A DNA stretch of 64,000 nucleotides, taken from Avispirillum sp959601495. GTDB taxonomy: Bacteria > Bacillota > Clostridia > Oscillospirales > CAG-272. Under the pieces are notes generated by a model that was not told the DNA's origin, ran no database searches, and saw nothing but the letters and a program-made list of their open reading frames with translations. The DNA is taken from NCBI GenBank assembly GCA_959601495.1, contig CAUGPT010000001.1:136102-200101 (forward strand), written 5' to 3'. Position 1 is the first letter of the stretch; each line of letters opens with the position of its first letter. Both the position numbers and the translations under genes were made by a program. This document shows positions 50,761 to 60,038 of this stretch, piece by piece.

Positions 50761-52473
50761 ATGCAGGATTTCAAAGTAAAGCTTTCACATATTCTTTCCG
50801 AGAAGGCGAAAGAGCTTTATCCGGAGCATGAGATCTCCGGGGACGATATTTTATCAATGCTCGAATATCCTCCGGATACCTCCATGGGCGACGTTGCGCT
50901 TCCTTGCTTCAAGCTCAGCCGCACTCTGAGAGCAGCGCCCCCCGCGATCGCGGCTGCATTCGCGGGTACGGATTTCGATCCCGCGCTCTGCACGGTGTCT
51001 GCTGCAGGCGGATACCTTAATTTCAAGGTCTCCGGCACATATCTCGGTAATGATGTGCTGAAAGAGATCGAGAACGCCGGCGAGAAATACGGCTCGTCCC
51101 ATATCGGCGACGGAAAGACCGTCTGCCTCGACTACGCCTCCCCCAATATAGCAAAGCCTTTCCATATCGGTCATCTCGGTACGACCGTTATAGGTCACTC
51201 CCTGAAAAAACTGCATGAGTTTGCCGGATATAAGTGCATCGGCATAAATCATCTCGGCGACTGGGGCACGCAGTTCGGTAAGCTTATAGTCGCATACCGT
51301 CTGTGGGGCTCAAAAGAGGAAATAGAAAACGGCGGCATTGATTCTCTCGTTGCCCTGTACGTAAAGTTCCACGCAGAGGCGGAGAAGGATCCCTCGCTTG
51401 ATCAGAAGGCACGCGACGAGTTCAAGAAGCTTGAGGAGCACGATCCCGATAATACCGCGCTCTGGAAATGGTTTATCGACCTCTCTCTCAGAGAGTACGA
51501 AAAGACCTTCAAGCAGCTTGATATCACCTTTGACAGCTACGCGGGTGAAAGCTTCTACTCCGACAAAATGCCGGAACAGGTGCAGATACTGCGTGACAAG
51601 GGACTTCTCAAGATAGACGACGGCGCGTCCATCGTTGATCTATCAAAGTACAATATGCCCCCGTGCCTTATACTCAAAAAGGATGGCAGCACACTGTATC
51701 CCACCCGCGACATTGCCGCGGCAGTTTACAGAAAGCGCACATACAATTTTGATAAGTGCATATACGTGACCTCAAACGGTCAGAGCCTGCATTTCGCTCA
51801 GTGGTTCAAGGTCGTTGAGCTTATGGGCTATGACTGGGCTGACGAGCTTGTGCATGTTCCTTACGGAACGGTCAGCATCGACGGTAAAAAGCTTTCGACC
51901 CGTACCGGCAACGTTGTGCTTTTGAAAGACCTTTTCGCGCAGGCTATAGATAAGGTTTCCGCTCTTATAGAAGAGAAGAACCCTAACCTTGAAAACCGCG
52001 ACGAGGTCGCGGAAGCTGTCGGCGTGGGCGCGGTCGTGTTCCACTATCTCTACAACAGCCGAATAAAAGATATAAACTTCGTCATGGAGGATGCACTCAG
52101 CTTCGACGGCAGCACGGGACCCTATGCACAGTACACATATGCGCGTACCTGCAGCATTCTTTCCAAAGCCGGAGGGGTACCGAAGGGCGGTAAAGCTGTG
52201 ATCACCGCGGATGAGGAAGCGGATGTCCTCAAAACTCTCGCAAAGTTCCCCGAAAGGGTGAGCGCGGCGCTCGCGGACTACGAGCCCAGTGTTGTGACCC
52301 GCTATATTATAGAGCTGTGCACAGCGTTTAACCGCTTCTATCACGCTTGTCCCATTATCGGTGCAGAGGATGCCGATGTTAAAAATACACGCCTGCGTAT
52401 TACAGCCGCGTGCAATACGGTCATAAAGACCGCTCTCGGACTTATCTGCCTGAGAGCGCCTGAAAAGATTTAA
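50761..52473 (+). CDS. argS: Arginyl-tRNA synthetase
   Basis: The 570-residue class I synthetase has the HIGH motif in NIAKPFHIGHLGTTVIG, the KMSKS-equivalent KLSTRTGN, a C-terminal anticodon-binding DALR domain ending with TALGLICLRAPE, and an N-terminal Add1 domain. It charges tRNA-Arg. Located 12 bp after prs, so a T-box is absent. Confidence 0.97.
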   Translation: MQDFKVKLSHILSEKAKELYPEHEISGDDILSMLEYPPDTSMGDVALPCFKLSRTLRAAPPAIAAAFAGTDFDPALCTVSAAGGYLNFKVSGTYLGNDVLKEIENAGEKYGSSHIGDGKTVCLDYASPNIAKPFHIGHLGTTVIGHSLKKLHEFAGYKCIGINHLGDWGTQFGKLIVAYRLWGSKEEIENGGIDSLVALYVKFHAEAEKDPSLDQKARDEFKKLEEHDPDNTALWKWFIDLSLREYEKTFKQLDITFDSYAGESFYSDKMPEQVQILRDKGLLKIDDGASIVDLSKYNMPPCLILKKDGSTLYPTRDIAAAVYRKRTYNFDKCIYVTSNGQSLHFAQWFKVVELMGYDWADELVHVPYGTVSIDGKKLSTRTGNVVLLKDLFAQAIDKVSALIEEKNPNLENRDEVAEAVGVGAVVFHYLYNSRIKDINFVMEDALSFDGSTGPYAQYTYARTCSILSKAGGVPKGGKAVITADEEADVLKTLAKFPERVSAALADYEPSVVTRYIIELCTAFNRFYHACPIIGAEDADVKNTRLRITAACNTVIKTALGLICLRAPEKI

Positions 52474-52486
52474 GGAGGAACCGAAA

Positions 52487-53221
52487 ATGTCCGGACATTC
52501 CAAGTGGAATAATATTAAAAACAAAAAAGCGAAAACTGATGCTCAGAAGGGAAAGATCTTTACCAAAATAGGCAAGGAGATCGCCATCGCCGTTCGTGAC
52601 GGCGGCGCGGACCCCAACGGCAACTCAAAGCTTCGCGATCTTATAGCAAAGGCAAAGGCGGCAAACGTCCCCAACGACAACATCGACCGCGCTATCAAAA
52701 AGGCTTCCAGCGCGGATGCGGTCGATTATGAGGAGATAACATACGAGGGCTACGGTCCCTCCGGCGTCGCGGTCATCGTTACCGCCGCCACCGACAACAG
52801 AAACAGAACCGCCGGTGATGTGCGTCACACTTTTGACAAATACGGCGGAAACATGGGTACATCCGGCTGCGTTTCGTTTATGTTCACGGACAAGGGTATA
52901 ATAGTTATCGAAAAAGAGGATGCGGATATTGACGAGGACGCTCTTATGGAGGCTTCTCTCGAGGCGGGCGCGGAGGATTTCGCGGCTGACGGCGATGTAT
53001 ACGAGATATACACCGAGCCCTCCGATCTCGGCGCAGTTCGCGAGGCGCTTGAGGCTGCGGGATATACGGTCGCATCAGCGGAACTCGATAAGATCCCTCA
53101 GAGCTATGTAACTCTCGATAATCCCGATGATATTAAAAATATGAACCTGCTTATAGAGCATCTTGAGGACAACGACGACGTGCAGGATATTTTCCACAAC
53201 TGGGAAAACTGCGACGATTGA
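52487..53221 (+). CDS. yebC: YebC/PmpR-family protein
   Basis: A 244-residue member of the YebC family, with the start SGHSKWNNIKNKKAKTDAQKG and GYGPSGVAVIVTAATDNRNRTA. Some family members act as transcription regulators, and others relieve ribosome stalling at proline-rich sites. SD AAGGAGG. Follows argS by 13 bp. Confidence 0.96.
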   Translation: MSGHSKWNNIKNKKAKTDAQKGKIFTKIGKEIAIAVRDGGADPNGNSKLRDLIAKAKAANVPNDNIDRAIKKASSADAVDYEEITYEGYGPSGVAVIVTAATDNRNRTAGDVRHTFDKYGGNMGTSGCVSFMFTDKGIIVIEKEDADIDEDALMEASLEAGAEDFAADGDVYEIYTEPSDLGAVREALEAAGYTVASAELDKIPQSYVTLDNPDDIKNMNLLIEHLEDNDDVQDIFHNWENCDD

Positions 53222-53256
53222 CAACAGCCGATTTTTGAAGAAAGGGAGAATTCAAT

Positions 53257-54342
53257 ATGTTTGAAGTTTCTTTCCCCGGTCTCGGTATTGGACCGTTTGA
53301 GATACACAAAACCGCATTTGAACTTTTTGACGGTAAAATACAGGTTGCCTGGTACGGAATACTGATAGCGGTCGGTATGGTGCTTGCCTTCATTTACGCA
53401 CTTTCCCGTGCGAAATTCGAGGGCATCAAGAGCGACGATATGGTCGATCTTGCACTGTTTATCCTTATATTCAGTATTATTGGCGCAAGATTGTATTACG
53501 TTATTTTTCCGCCGGAGGGCGTATCGTATATAGCCAAGGGCGGCACGTTCTGGCAGAACGTTTGGGGAACTATCGTAAACGTTGCGTCCATCTGGGAAGG
53601 CGGACTTGCTATTTTCGGCGGTCTTATTGCCGGATTTATAGTAACGCTTATAGTTGCGCGTCACAAGAAAATCCGTTTTCCGGTTCTGCTTGATACGGTA
53701 GCTCCGTCGCTTCTGCTTGCACAGGCTGTCGGTCGCTGGGGCAATTTTATGAACGGCGAGGCTTACGGCTACCAAACGGACGTTGCATGGAGAATGGGTC
53801 TCAAGGTAGGCACAAGCTATGCGGAGGTTCATCCTACGTTCCTTTACGAGTCTCTCTGGAACATCATAGGCTTTGCGATTCTTGCGGCGACCTATAAGAA
53901 AAAGAAATTTAACGGTCAGATATTCTACTCATATATGATCTGGTACGGCCTCGGCCGCGCGGTCATAGAGGGTATGAGAACGGACAGCCTGCCGCTTTGG
54001 GGACTTACCGATCTCACGGGTAATCCCATCCGCGTTTCACAGGCGCTTGCGGCGCTTATATTCATTGCGGGTATCGCTCTTATGATATATTTCGGCAGAC
54101 GTGCCGCAAAAGAGAAGGCAACTGCCGTAAACGGTACCGAAGCCGCGGCGGTAACAGTTGAAACGGTTGATACCGCAGAGAACGCCGCTGCCGAAAACGC
54201 AGAGAAAGACGCCGAAACAGCGAAGGCAGAGGCGGCTGAAGAAGATACGGGCGCTGCGGCAGATGAAACCGCGGACGCCGGCGCCGATAAAGACACTTCG
54301 GACGCCGAGGATGAAGCCGACCGCAGCGGAGACGGTAACTGA
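53257..54342 (+). CDS. lgt: Prolipoprotein diacylglyceryl transferase
   Basis: A 361-residue membrane enzyme with about seven helices. It has YGILIAVGMVLAF, WEGGLAIFGGLIAG, GRWGNFMNGEAYG and HPTFLYESLWN. It transfers diacylglyceryl to the lipobox Cys of prolipoproteins, such as the two encoded at 22836 and 63555. The last 75 residues form an acidic Ala/Glu/Asp tail. It overlaps folD by one base. Confidence 0.96.
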   Translation: MFEVSFPGLGIGPFEIHKTAFELFDGKIQVAWYGILIAVGMVLAFIYALSRAKFEGIKSDDMVDLALFILIFSIIGARLYYVIFPPEGVSYIAKGGTFWQNVWGTIVNVASIWEGGLAIFGGLIAGFIVTLIVARHKKIRFPVLLDTVAPSLLLAQAVGRWGNFMNGEAYGYQTDVAWRMGLKVGTSYAEVHPTFLYESLWNIIGFAILAATYKKKKFNGQIFYSYMIWYGLGRAVIEGMRTDSLPLWGLTDLTGNPIRVSQALAALIFIAGIALMIYFGRRAAKEKATAVNGTEAAAVTVETVDTAENAAAENAEKDAETAKAEAAEEDTGAAADETADAGADKDTSDAEDEADRSGDGN

Positions 54343-55196
54343 TGGCGCATATAATTGACGGTAAGAAAATATCCGCCGAAGAAAGAGCGGCGATCTCCGA
54401 AAAAGTTTCGGCTTTCAAGGATATAAACGGCTACGCCCCGGGGCTTGCGGTTATTATAGTCGGCTTCGATCCGGCGTCACAGGTCTATGTGCGAAACAAA
54501 AAGCGCGCCTGCGAGGAAGTCGGTATATATTCTGAGGTTATAGAAATGCCCGAGGATACGACTCAGGACGAGCTTGAAGCGCGCATTGCGTCTCTCGCAA
54601 ACGACCCGAAGATACACGGTATTCTTGTGCAGCTTCCGCTCCCGAGACACCTGGACGAAGCGCGCGTTATAGCCGCTATCCCGCCGGAAAAGGACGTTGA
54701 CGCATTCAGCGTTGAAAACGTTGGGCGGATAATGCTGGGCGATTTTGATTTCCTTCCGTGCACACCCGCGGGCGTAATGACTATGCTGCGGCATGAGAAT
54801 ATTGACGTTTGCGGCAAAAACTGCGTCGTTGTGGGCAGAAGCAACATCGTGGGCAAGCCTATGGCAATGCTCCTAATGCACGCAAACGGTACGGTCACCG
54901 TGTGCCACTCGAAAACACGCGATCTTGCCGACTGTACCCGCCGCGCCGACATTCTTGTCGTTGCAATAGGCAGGGCAAAGTTTATCGGGGCAGATATGAT
55001 AAAGCCCGGCGCGGTCGTTATCGACGTGGGCATGAACCGCGACGAGAACGGAAAGCTTTGCGGCGACGTGGACTTTGACGCCTGCTTTGAAAAGGCGGGG
55101 GCAATTACTCCCGTACCCGGCGGCGTCGGTCCCATGACGATCACGTCACTTTTGCAGAACACGCTGACGGCAGCGGAGAAGTTTGCAAATGAGTAA
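54342..55196 (+). CDS. folD: Methylenetetrahydrofolate dehydrogenase/cyclohydrolase FolD
   Basis: A 284-residue FolD with YVRNKKRACEEVGI (active-site Tyr and Lys), PLPRHLDEARVI, PCTPAGVM and VVVGRSNIVGKPMAMLL for NADP binding. DVDAFSVENVG differs slightly from the usual DVDGFHxxNxG. It makes 10-formyl-THF from methylene-THF. Confidence 0.96.
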   Translation: MAHIIDGKKISAEERAAISEKVSAFKDINGYAPGLAVIIVGFDPASQVYVRNKKRACEEVGIYSEVIEMPEDTTQDELEARIASLANDPKIHGILVQLPLPRHLDEARVIAAIPPEKDVDAFSVENVGRIMLGDFDFLPCTPAGVMTMLRHENIDVCGKNCVVVGRSNIVGKPMAMLLMHANGTVTVCHSKTRDLADCTRRADILVVAIGRAKFIGADMIKPGAVVIDVGMNRDENGKLCGDVDFDACFEKAGAITPVPGGVGPMTITSLLQNTLTAAEKFANE

Positions 55197-55204
55197 ATTT
55201 ATAC

Positions 55205-55233
55205 TTGACAAATTCATACAGGGGTGGTATACT
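55205..55233 (+). promoter_or_regulatory. Promoter of rplU-prp-rpmA
   Basis: TTGACA (55205-55210), 17 bp, TATACT (55228-55233), with TG one base before the -10. Confidence 0.92.
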
Positions 55234-55239
55234 GTATGA

Positions 55240-55318
55240 TGCCGCACGGTATGGGTTCGAAATAGCATTTTGCTAACCCGATGACCGGCGAGACATATAT
55301 GAAAGAGAGGTGCTTTTC
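55240..55318 (+). promoter_or_regulatory. Structured leader of rplU
   Basis: GGGTT...AACCC with an inner AGC/GCT pair (55253-55279) folds into a hairpin ahead of the SD. L21 leader regions in Firmicutes often carry autoregulatory structures; specific identity not confirmed. Confidence 0.45.
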
Positions 55319-55630
55319 GTGTACGCAGTAATCGAGACAGGCGGAAAGCAGTACAAGGTCAACGAAGGAGATACCGTTTTCGTTGAAAAGCTCGCAGCTG
55401 AGGACGGAGCCGAGGTCGTATTCGACAAGGTTCTTGTTGCAGGTGAGGGAGCAGACGTTAAGGTAGGCGCGCCTACTGTTGACGGAGCAAAGGTCACGGC
55501 AAAGGTCGTAAAGAGCGGAAAGAGCAAAAAGATCACCGTCTTTACCTATAAGCCCAAGAAAAACGAGAAGAGAAAGATGGGCCACAGACAGCCCTATACC
55601 AAGGTCGAGATCGTTAAGATCGAGGCATAA
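55319..55630 (+). CDS. rplU: 50S ribosomal protein L21
   Basis: A 103-residue L21: YAVIETGGKQYKVNEGDTVFVEK to GHRQPYTKVEI (kept short here). GTG start at 55319 chosen because AGAGAGGTG is the SD; an upstream GTG at 55310 lies within that SD. Start of the conserved rplU-prp-rpmA group. Confidence 0.96.
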   Translation: MYAVIETGGKQYKVNEGDTVFVEKLAAEDGAEVVFDKVLVAGEGADVKVGAPTVDGAKVTAKVVKSGKSKKITVFTYKPKKNEKRKMGHRQPYTKVEIVKIEA

Positions 55631-55633
55631 GTC

Positions 55634-55984
55634 ATGACTAAGGTCAAATTCTTCCGCCGCGGTGATTTCTACTACGGCTTTGAAGAAACCGGTCATACGG
55701 GCTACGGCGAAAGCGGAGACGATGTTCTTTGCGCCGCACTGTCCGCAATGACCATGCTGATTGTCAATACGATCGAAATTTCGTACGCATCCGACGTTGA
55801 TTATGAGGTCGATGACGGAGCTACGCGTATCTGCGTAAAGGCAATGGCGGCTCTTCCGGATTATTCGGAGGACGAAAAAAAGCAGTACGCCATCAGCGGA
55901 CTGTTTCAGGGATATTTCTTTCAGCTCAACGATCTTGTGGAAGAGTATTACGACTTTCTTGAGGTCGAAGAGGTTGAAGAATAG
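55634..55984 (+). CDS. prp: Ribosomal-processing cysteine protease Prp
   Basis: The 116-residue Prp shows the catalytic His and Cys in GHTGYGESGDDVLCAALSA (residues about 20-38). It removes the N-terminal peptide of L27 in Firmicutes. Its acidic C-terminus (FLEVEEVEE) is unremarkable. Sits between rplU and rpmA, as in all prp-bearing genomes. Confidence 0.96.
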   Translation: MTKVKFFRRGDFYYGFEETGHTGYGESGDDVLCAALSAMTMLIVNTIEISYASDVDYEVDDGATRICVKAMAALPDYSEDEKKQYAISGLFQGYFFQLNDLVEEYYDFLEVEEVEE

Positions 55985-56021
55985 TCACCCGGGCTTTTAA
56001 CTAATAACGGAGGTAAAAGAA

Positions 56022-56303
56022 ATGCTTAGAATCGGATTGCAGTTTTTTGCACATAAGAAAGGTGTCGGCTCTACCAAGAACGGCCGTGACAGTGAGTCCA
56101 AGCGCCTCGGCGTAAAGAAGTCTGACGGACAGGCTGTCCTTGCCGGCAACATCATCATTCGTCAGAGAGGCACACATATCCATCCCGGCAACAATGTCGG
56201 CCGCGGCTCCGATGACACCCTGTTCGCTCTTATAGACGGCAAGGTAAAGTTTGAGCACATCCACGGCGGCAGAAAGCAGGTCAGCGTTTACGCTGCCGAC
56301 TGA
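56022..56303 (+). CDS. rpmA: 50S ribosomal protein L27 with Prp-cleavable N-terminus
   Basis: A 93-residue L27 beginning MLRIGLQFFAHKKG. The LQFF-A motif matches the Prp site; cleavage after Phe9 would expose AHKKGVGSTKNGRDSESKR as the mature start reaching the peptidyl transferase centre. GGAGG precedes the ATG. Confidence 0.97.
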   Translation: MLRIGLQFFAHKKGVGSTKNGRDSESKRLGVKKSDGQAVLAGNIIIRQRGTHIHPGNNVGRGSDDTLFALIDGKVKFEHIHGGRKQVSVYAAD

Positions 56304-56324
56304 GTCCGCACGTCTTATATTGTT

Positions 56325-56360
56325 TGAAAAGAGCCACCGCACAGCGGCGGCTCTTTTTTC
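56325..56360 (+). terminator. Terminator after rpmA
   Basis: AAAAGAGCC...CCGC pairs with GCGG...GGCTCTTTTTT (56327-56358, two unpaired bases in the stem). Confidence 0.88.
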
Positions 56361-56512
56361 GCCGCCGCTCGTTTGTGGGGGATGAGCCGGTATTTCGCAT
56401 TGATCGCTGCTCAGCGGTGGCAGCTGTATGCGCACTGCTGTGAAGCAATGCGGTATATGGGCAAAATCTGCGCATAATATAGTGCGAAGCGTCATTTTTT
56501 GCGGTCATTTCC
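56361..56512. other. Non-coding gap before the radical SAM gene
   Basis: No gene or RNA fold supported. GC content falls towards the promoter at 56513. Confidence 0.4.
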
Positions 56513-56541
56513 TTGACCTCGGGGAAGTGATATAGTATAAT
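56513..56541 (+). promoter_or_regulatory. Promoter of the PDZ-radical SAM/der unit
   Basis: TTGACC (56513-56518), 17 bp, TATAAT (56536-56541), 83 bp before the GTG start. Confidence 0.85.
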
Positions 56542-56624
56542 TATACTGTATGGTTATAACATGATTAAAAGCGGCTGTGCCCCGGCACATCCGCTTTGCC
56601 GAAAATGTGTCGGGAGGTGAAAAC

Positions 56625-57932
56625 GTGGTTGAAATATCAGGTGTAGACGAGCATTCCAGAGCGCTCTCTCACGGTATTGCCGTCGGCGACGTACTTGTCA
56701 GCATAAACGGACACGAGATCAACGACGTTCTCGACTACCGTTTTTATCTCGCCGACAGAGATATTCACCTTGTGCTGCGCCGCGCGGGCGAGGATTACGA
56801 AGTCCATATCCGTAAAAAGGAATATGACGATATCGGGCTTGAGTTCGCAACGCCGCTTATGGACAAAAAGCACCGCTGCGAAAACAACTGCATCTTCTGC
56901 TTTATAGATCAGAACCCGCCCGGCATGAGAGAGTCCATATACTTTAAGGACGACGACTCGCGTCTCTCTTTTCTGCACGGCAATTATATAACCCTTACCA
57001 ACCTGAAGCTCAGCGACATTCAGCGCATCGTAAATATGCACATTTCACCTGTCAACGTTTCTGTGCATACGACAAATCCCGAGCTGAGAGTCAAAATGAT
57101 GAAGAACAAGCACTCCGGCGAGGTGCTTTCATACCTTCGCATACTTGCGGACGCGGGCATAAAGCTGCGCGGGCAGATAGTGCTTTGCAAAGGCATAAAC
57201 GACGGCGCTGAGCTTGACCGCACGTTGCGCGATCTTTCCGAGTATTATCCGCAGATGGACAGCGTATCCATTGTCCCCGCGGGGCTTACGGCACACAGAC
57301 AAAAGCTTTATCCGCTTGAGCCGTTTACACCCGAGGAGTGCGCCGAAGTCATACGCCAGGTGACTGAATTCGGCGACAGATTTATGGAGCAGCACGGCGA
57401 GAGAGTCTTTTACGCGTCGGACGAGTTCTATGTCAAAAGCGGAACTCCGCTGCCGGATTATGAATTCTGGGGCGACTTTACACAGCTTGAGAACGGAGTC
57501 GGCATGCTTTCAAGCTTCGAGCATGAATTTATGACGATGCTTTCCATGCTGGACGACGAGGACAAAAGTGTAAAGCGCACCGTTTCCGTGGCAACAGGTG
57601 AGGCAGCATACGGACTTATAAGCGAGCTGTGTGCATCCCTATGTGAGAACTGCCCGGGTCTGACAGTTCACGTTTACAGCATAAAGAATAACTTTTTCGG
57701 CGGTGAGGTCACCGTGACGGGACTTCTGACAAGCAAGGATATTTCAGAGCAGCTTGAGGGCAAGGAGCTCGGAGAAGCGCTTCTTCTTTCGAGAAACGTG
57801 CTCCGCAGCGAGGGAGATCTGTTCCTCTGCGGCATGACGCCCGCTCAGCTTTCGGAAAAACTCGGCGTTCCGCTTTGTTTTACCGAGAACGACGGCGCTG
57901 AATTCCTTTTGAATCTTCTGGGCAGAGAGTAA
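56625..57932 (+). CDS. PDZ-radical SAM-DUF512 protein
   Basis: A 435-residue protein: an N-terminal PDZ-like domain (residues 1-75, SHGIAVGDVLVSINGHEIN), then CENNCIFCF giving the CxxxCxxC radical-SAM motif near residue 86, and a C-terminal DUF512 half. The reaction is unknown. The GTG at 56625 has GGGAGGTG just before it, and an earlier in-frame ATG lacks an SD. Its link to der and plsY is conserved in Clostridia. Confidence 0.87.
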   Translation: MVEISGVDEHSRALSHGIAVGDVLVSINGHEINDVLDYRFYLADRDIHLVLRRAGEDYEVHIRKKEYDDIGLEFATPLMDKKHRCENNCIFCFIDQNPPGMRESIYFKDDDSRLSFLHGNYITLTNLKLSDIQRIVNMHISPVNVSVHTTNPELRVKMMKNKHSGEVLSYLRILADAGIKLRGQIVLCKGINDGAELDRTLRDLSEYYPQMDSVSIVPAGLTAHRQKLYPLEPFTPEECAEVIRQVTEFGDRFMEQHGERVFYASDEFYVKSGTPLPDYEFWGDFTQLENGVGMLSSFEHEFMTMLSMLDDEDKSVKRTVSVATGEAAYGLISELCASLCENCPGLTVHVYSIKNNFFGGEVTVTGLLTSKDISEQLEGKELGEALLLSRNVLRSEGDLFLCGMTPAQLSEKLGVPLCFTENDGAEFLLNLLGRE

Positions 57933-57964
57933 ACGACATTTTCTACTTTGAAAGGATATTATAT

Positions 57965-59296
57965 ATGGCAAAACCGATCATAGCGATCGTCGGCAGACCT
58001 AATGTAGGCAAGTCGACGCTGTTCAATAAACTTATCGGCGAGCGCCGCGCGATCGTTGAGGACACCCCCGGCATCACGCGGGACCGCATTTACGGAGAGA
58101 CGGAGTGGCGCGGCAGAACGCTTGTGGTCATCGACACGGGCGGTATCGAGCCTAAGACCGACGATATTATCCTTAAAAAAATGCGCGAGCAGGCGCAGAT
58201 CGCCATAGACACCGCCGACGTTATCCTGTTCATGTGCGATATACGCACGGGACTGCTTGCGGACGACATGGATATTGCTGTAATGCTGAAAAAGTCCGGC
58301 AAAAAGGTGATACCCGTAATCAACAAAGCGGACAGAATAGGCGATGTTCCTCCGGAGTACTACGAGTTCTACGAGCTCGGTTTTGATATTGATCCTATCG
58401 CTATTTCCTCCCTGCACGGCAGCGGCAGCGGCGATCTTCTCGACGCAGTCATCGACGCGCTGCCCGAAAGCGTTGAGGAGGAGACTGACGACGACGTTAT
58501 AAACGTTGCCGTCATCGGTAAGCCCAATGCGGGAAAATCCTCCCTTATAAACAGGATCCTCGGCGACGACAGACTCATCGTTTCCGACATTGCGGGCACA
58601 ACGCGCGACGCGATAGACACCCGATTTGAAAATGAGTTCGGTAAATATAATCTAATAGATACCGCCGGTATCCGCAGGCAGTCAAAAGTTGAAGACAGAG
58701 TTGAAAAATTCAGCGTTCTCAGAGCTAAAATGGCTGTGGAGCGCGCCCAGGTGTGTCTGCTCGTCATAGACGCCGAGCAGGGCATTACAGAGCAGGACGA
58801 AAAGATTGCAGGTATTGCCCATGAGACGGGCAAGGCGACTGTCATATGCGTAAACAAATGGGATCTCATAGAAAAGGACAACGGCACTGTAAACGCTTTT
58901 ACCAAAAAGGTTTATGACGCGCTGTCGTATATGACATACGCCCCACTGCTTTTCATATCGGCGAAAACAGGTCAGCGCGTGGTAAAGCTGTTTGAGTATA
59001 TAAACTACGTTCACAATCAGTCGAACATGCGTGTTTCCACAGGTATGCTGAACGACGTGCTCGCGGACGCGGTCAACCGAGTTCAGCCCCCGTCCGACAA
59101 GGGCAGAAGGTTGAAAATTTACTATATGACTCAGACAGCAGTTGCGCCGCCTACGTTTGTATGCTTCTGCAACAGCGCCGAGCTTTTCCACTTTTCATAT
59201 CAGAGATACCTCGAAAACTGCCTGAGACAGACGTTCGGTTTCAAGGGAACACCCGTCAGAATGGTAATAAGACAGAAAGGAGACAGCGAAGGCTGA
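57965..59296 (+). CDS. der: Ribosome biogenesis GTPase Der (EngA)
   Basis: A 443-residue tandem GTPase. G1 of the first domain is GRPNVGKST (10-18) and of the second GKPNAGKSS (about 181-189), with NKAD and NKWD as G4 motifs, plus a KH-like C-terminal domain. It is essential for 50S assembly. 32 bp after the radical SAM gene. Confidence 0.98.
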   Translation: MAKPIIAIVGRPNVGKSTLFNKLIGERRAIVEDTPGITRDRIYGETEWRGRTLVVIDTGGIEPKTDDIILKKMREQAQIAIDTADVILFMCDIRTGLLADDMDIAVMLKKSGKKVIPVINKADRIGDVPPEYYEFYELGFDIDPIAISSLHGSGSGDLLDAVIDALPESVEEETDDDVINVAVIGKPNAGKSSLINRILGDDRLIVSDIAGTTRDAIDTRFENEFGKYNLIDTAGIRRQSKVEDRVEKFSVLRAKMAVERAQVCLLVIDAEQGITEQDEKIAGIAHETGKATVICVNKWDLIEKDNGTVNAFTKKVYDALSYMTYAPLLFISAKTGQRVVKLFEYINYVHNQSNMRVSTGMLNDVLADAVNRVQPPSDKGRRLKIYYMTQTAVAPPTFVCFCNSAELFHFSYQRYLENCLRQTFGFKGTPVRMVIRQKGDSEG

Positions 59297-59306
59297 CTCT
59301 CGGCTT

Positions 59307-60038
59307 ATGTATAATTTGAATTATCTGCTTTTGCAGGCAGGCCTTGACAAAAACGCCGCATTTATAATAAGCATCGTGCTTTGCGCCGTAGTTTCATATC
59401 TTGTGGGCAGCCTGAATTTCGGCATTATTCTGTCAAATAAGCTGTATCACGGGGATGTTCGCACTTCCGGCAGCGGCAACGCCGGCAGCACAAACATGCT
59501 GCGTACATACGGCAAAAAAGCCGGCGCGCTGACTTTTCTGTGCGACATACTGAAAACCGTCGCGGTAATAATGCTTGCGCCGTTCTTCTTCTACCATCAG
59601 GATATGCGGTTTCTTTCCATGTTTGTGGCAGGATTTGCCTGCATGATTGGTCACAGCTATCCCGTGTTCTTCAAATTCCGCGGGGGCAAGGGTGTAGCCT
59701 GCTTCGGCGCGCTTGTAGTTGTCACAAGTATCCGCATGAATATGTGGTATTTGTTTGTCATTCTTCTTGTACTGTTTCTGGCGATAGTCCTTGTCACAAA
59801 GTATGTTTCCCTCGGCTCGGTCATATGCGCGCTGGCATATCCCGTGCTGCTGAACAGACTGAACGGCGCCGATAAAAGCGTTGAGCTTATCGCTGTAGCA
59901 ATAGGACTGTTTGTAGTCTTTCAGCACAGAAAGAACATTGCCCGTCTGCTTCGCGGCGAGGAAAACAAGACCGTGCTTATAAAGGGGCGCAAAAAGAGCG
60001 GCGGCACGGACGGCGCCGATAACAAGGACGAAAAGTGA
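59307..60038 (+). CDS. plsY: Acyl-phosphate glycerol-3-phosphate acyltransferase
   Basis: A 243-residue membrane acyltransferase with about six helices and the PlsY signatures SGSGNAGSTNMLRTYGKK, GHSYPVFFKFRGGKGVA and QHRKNIARLLRGEENK. It adds the first acyl chain of phospholipids using acyl-phosphate. The C-terminal tail of about 20 residues is basic. SD weak; overlaps the next gene by one base. Confidence 0.96.
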   Translation: MYNLNYLLLQAGLDKNAAFIISIVLCAVVSYLVGSLNFGIILSNKLYHGDVRTSGSGNAGSTNMLRTYGKKAGALTFLCDILKTVAVIMLAPFFFYHQDMRFLSMFVAGFACMIGHSYPVFFKFRGGKGVACFGALVVVTSIRMNMWYLFVILLVLFLAIVLVTKYVSLGSVICALAYPVLLNRLNGADKSVELIAVAIGLFVVFQHRKNIARLLRGEENKTVLIKGRKKSGGTDGADNKDEK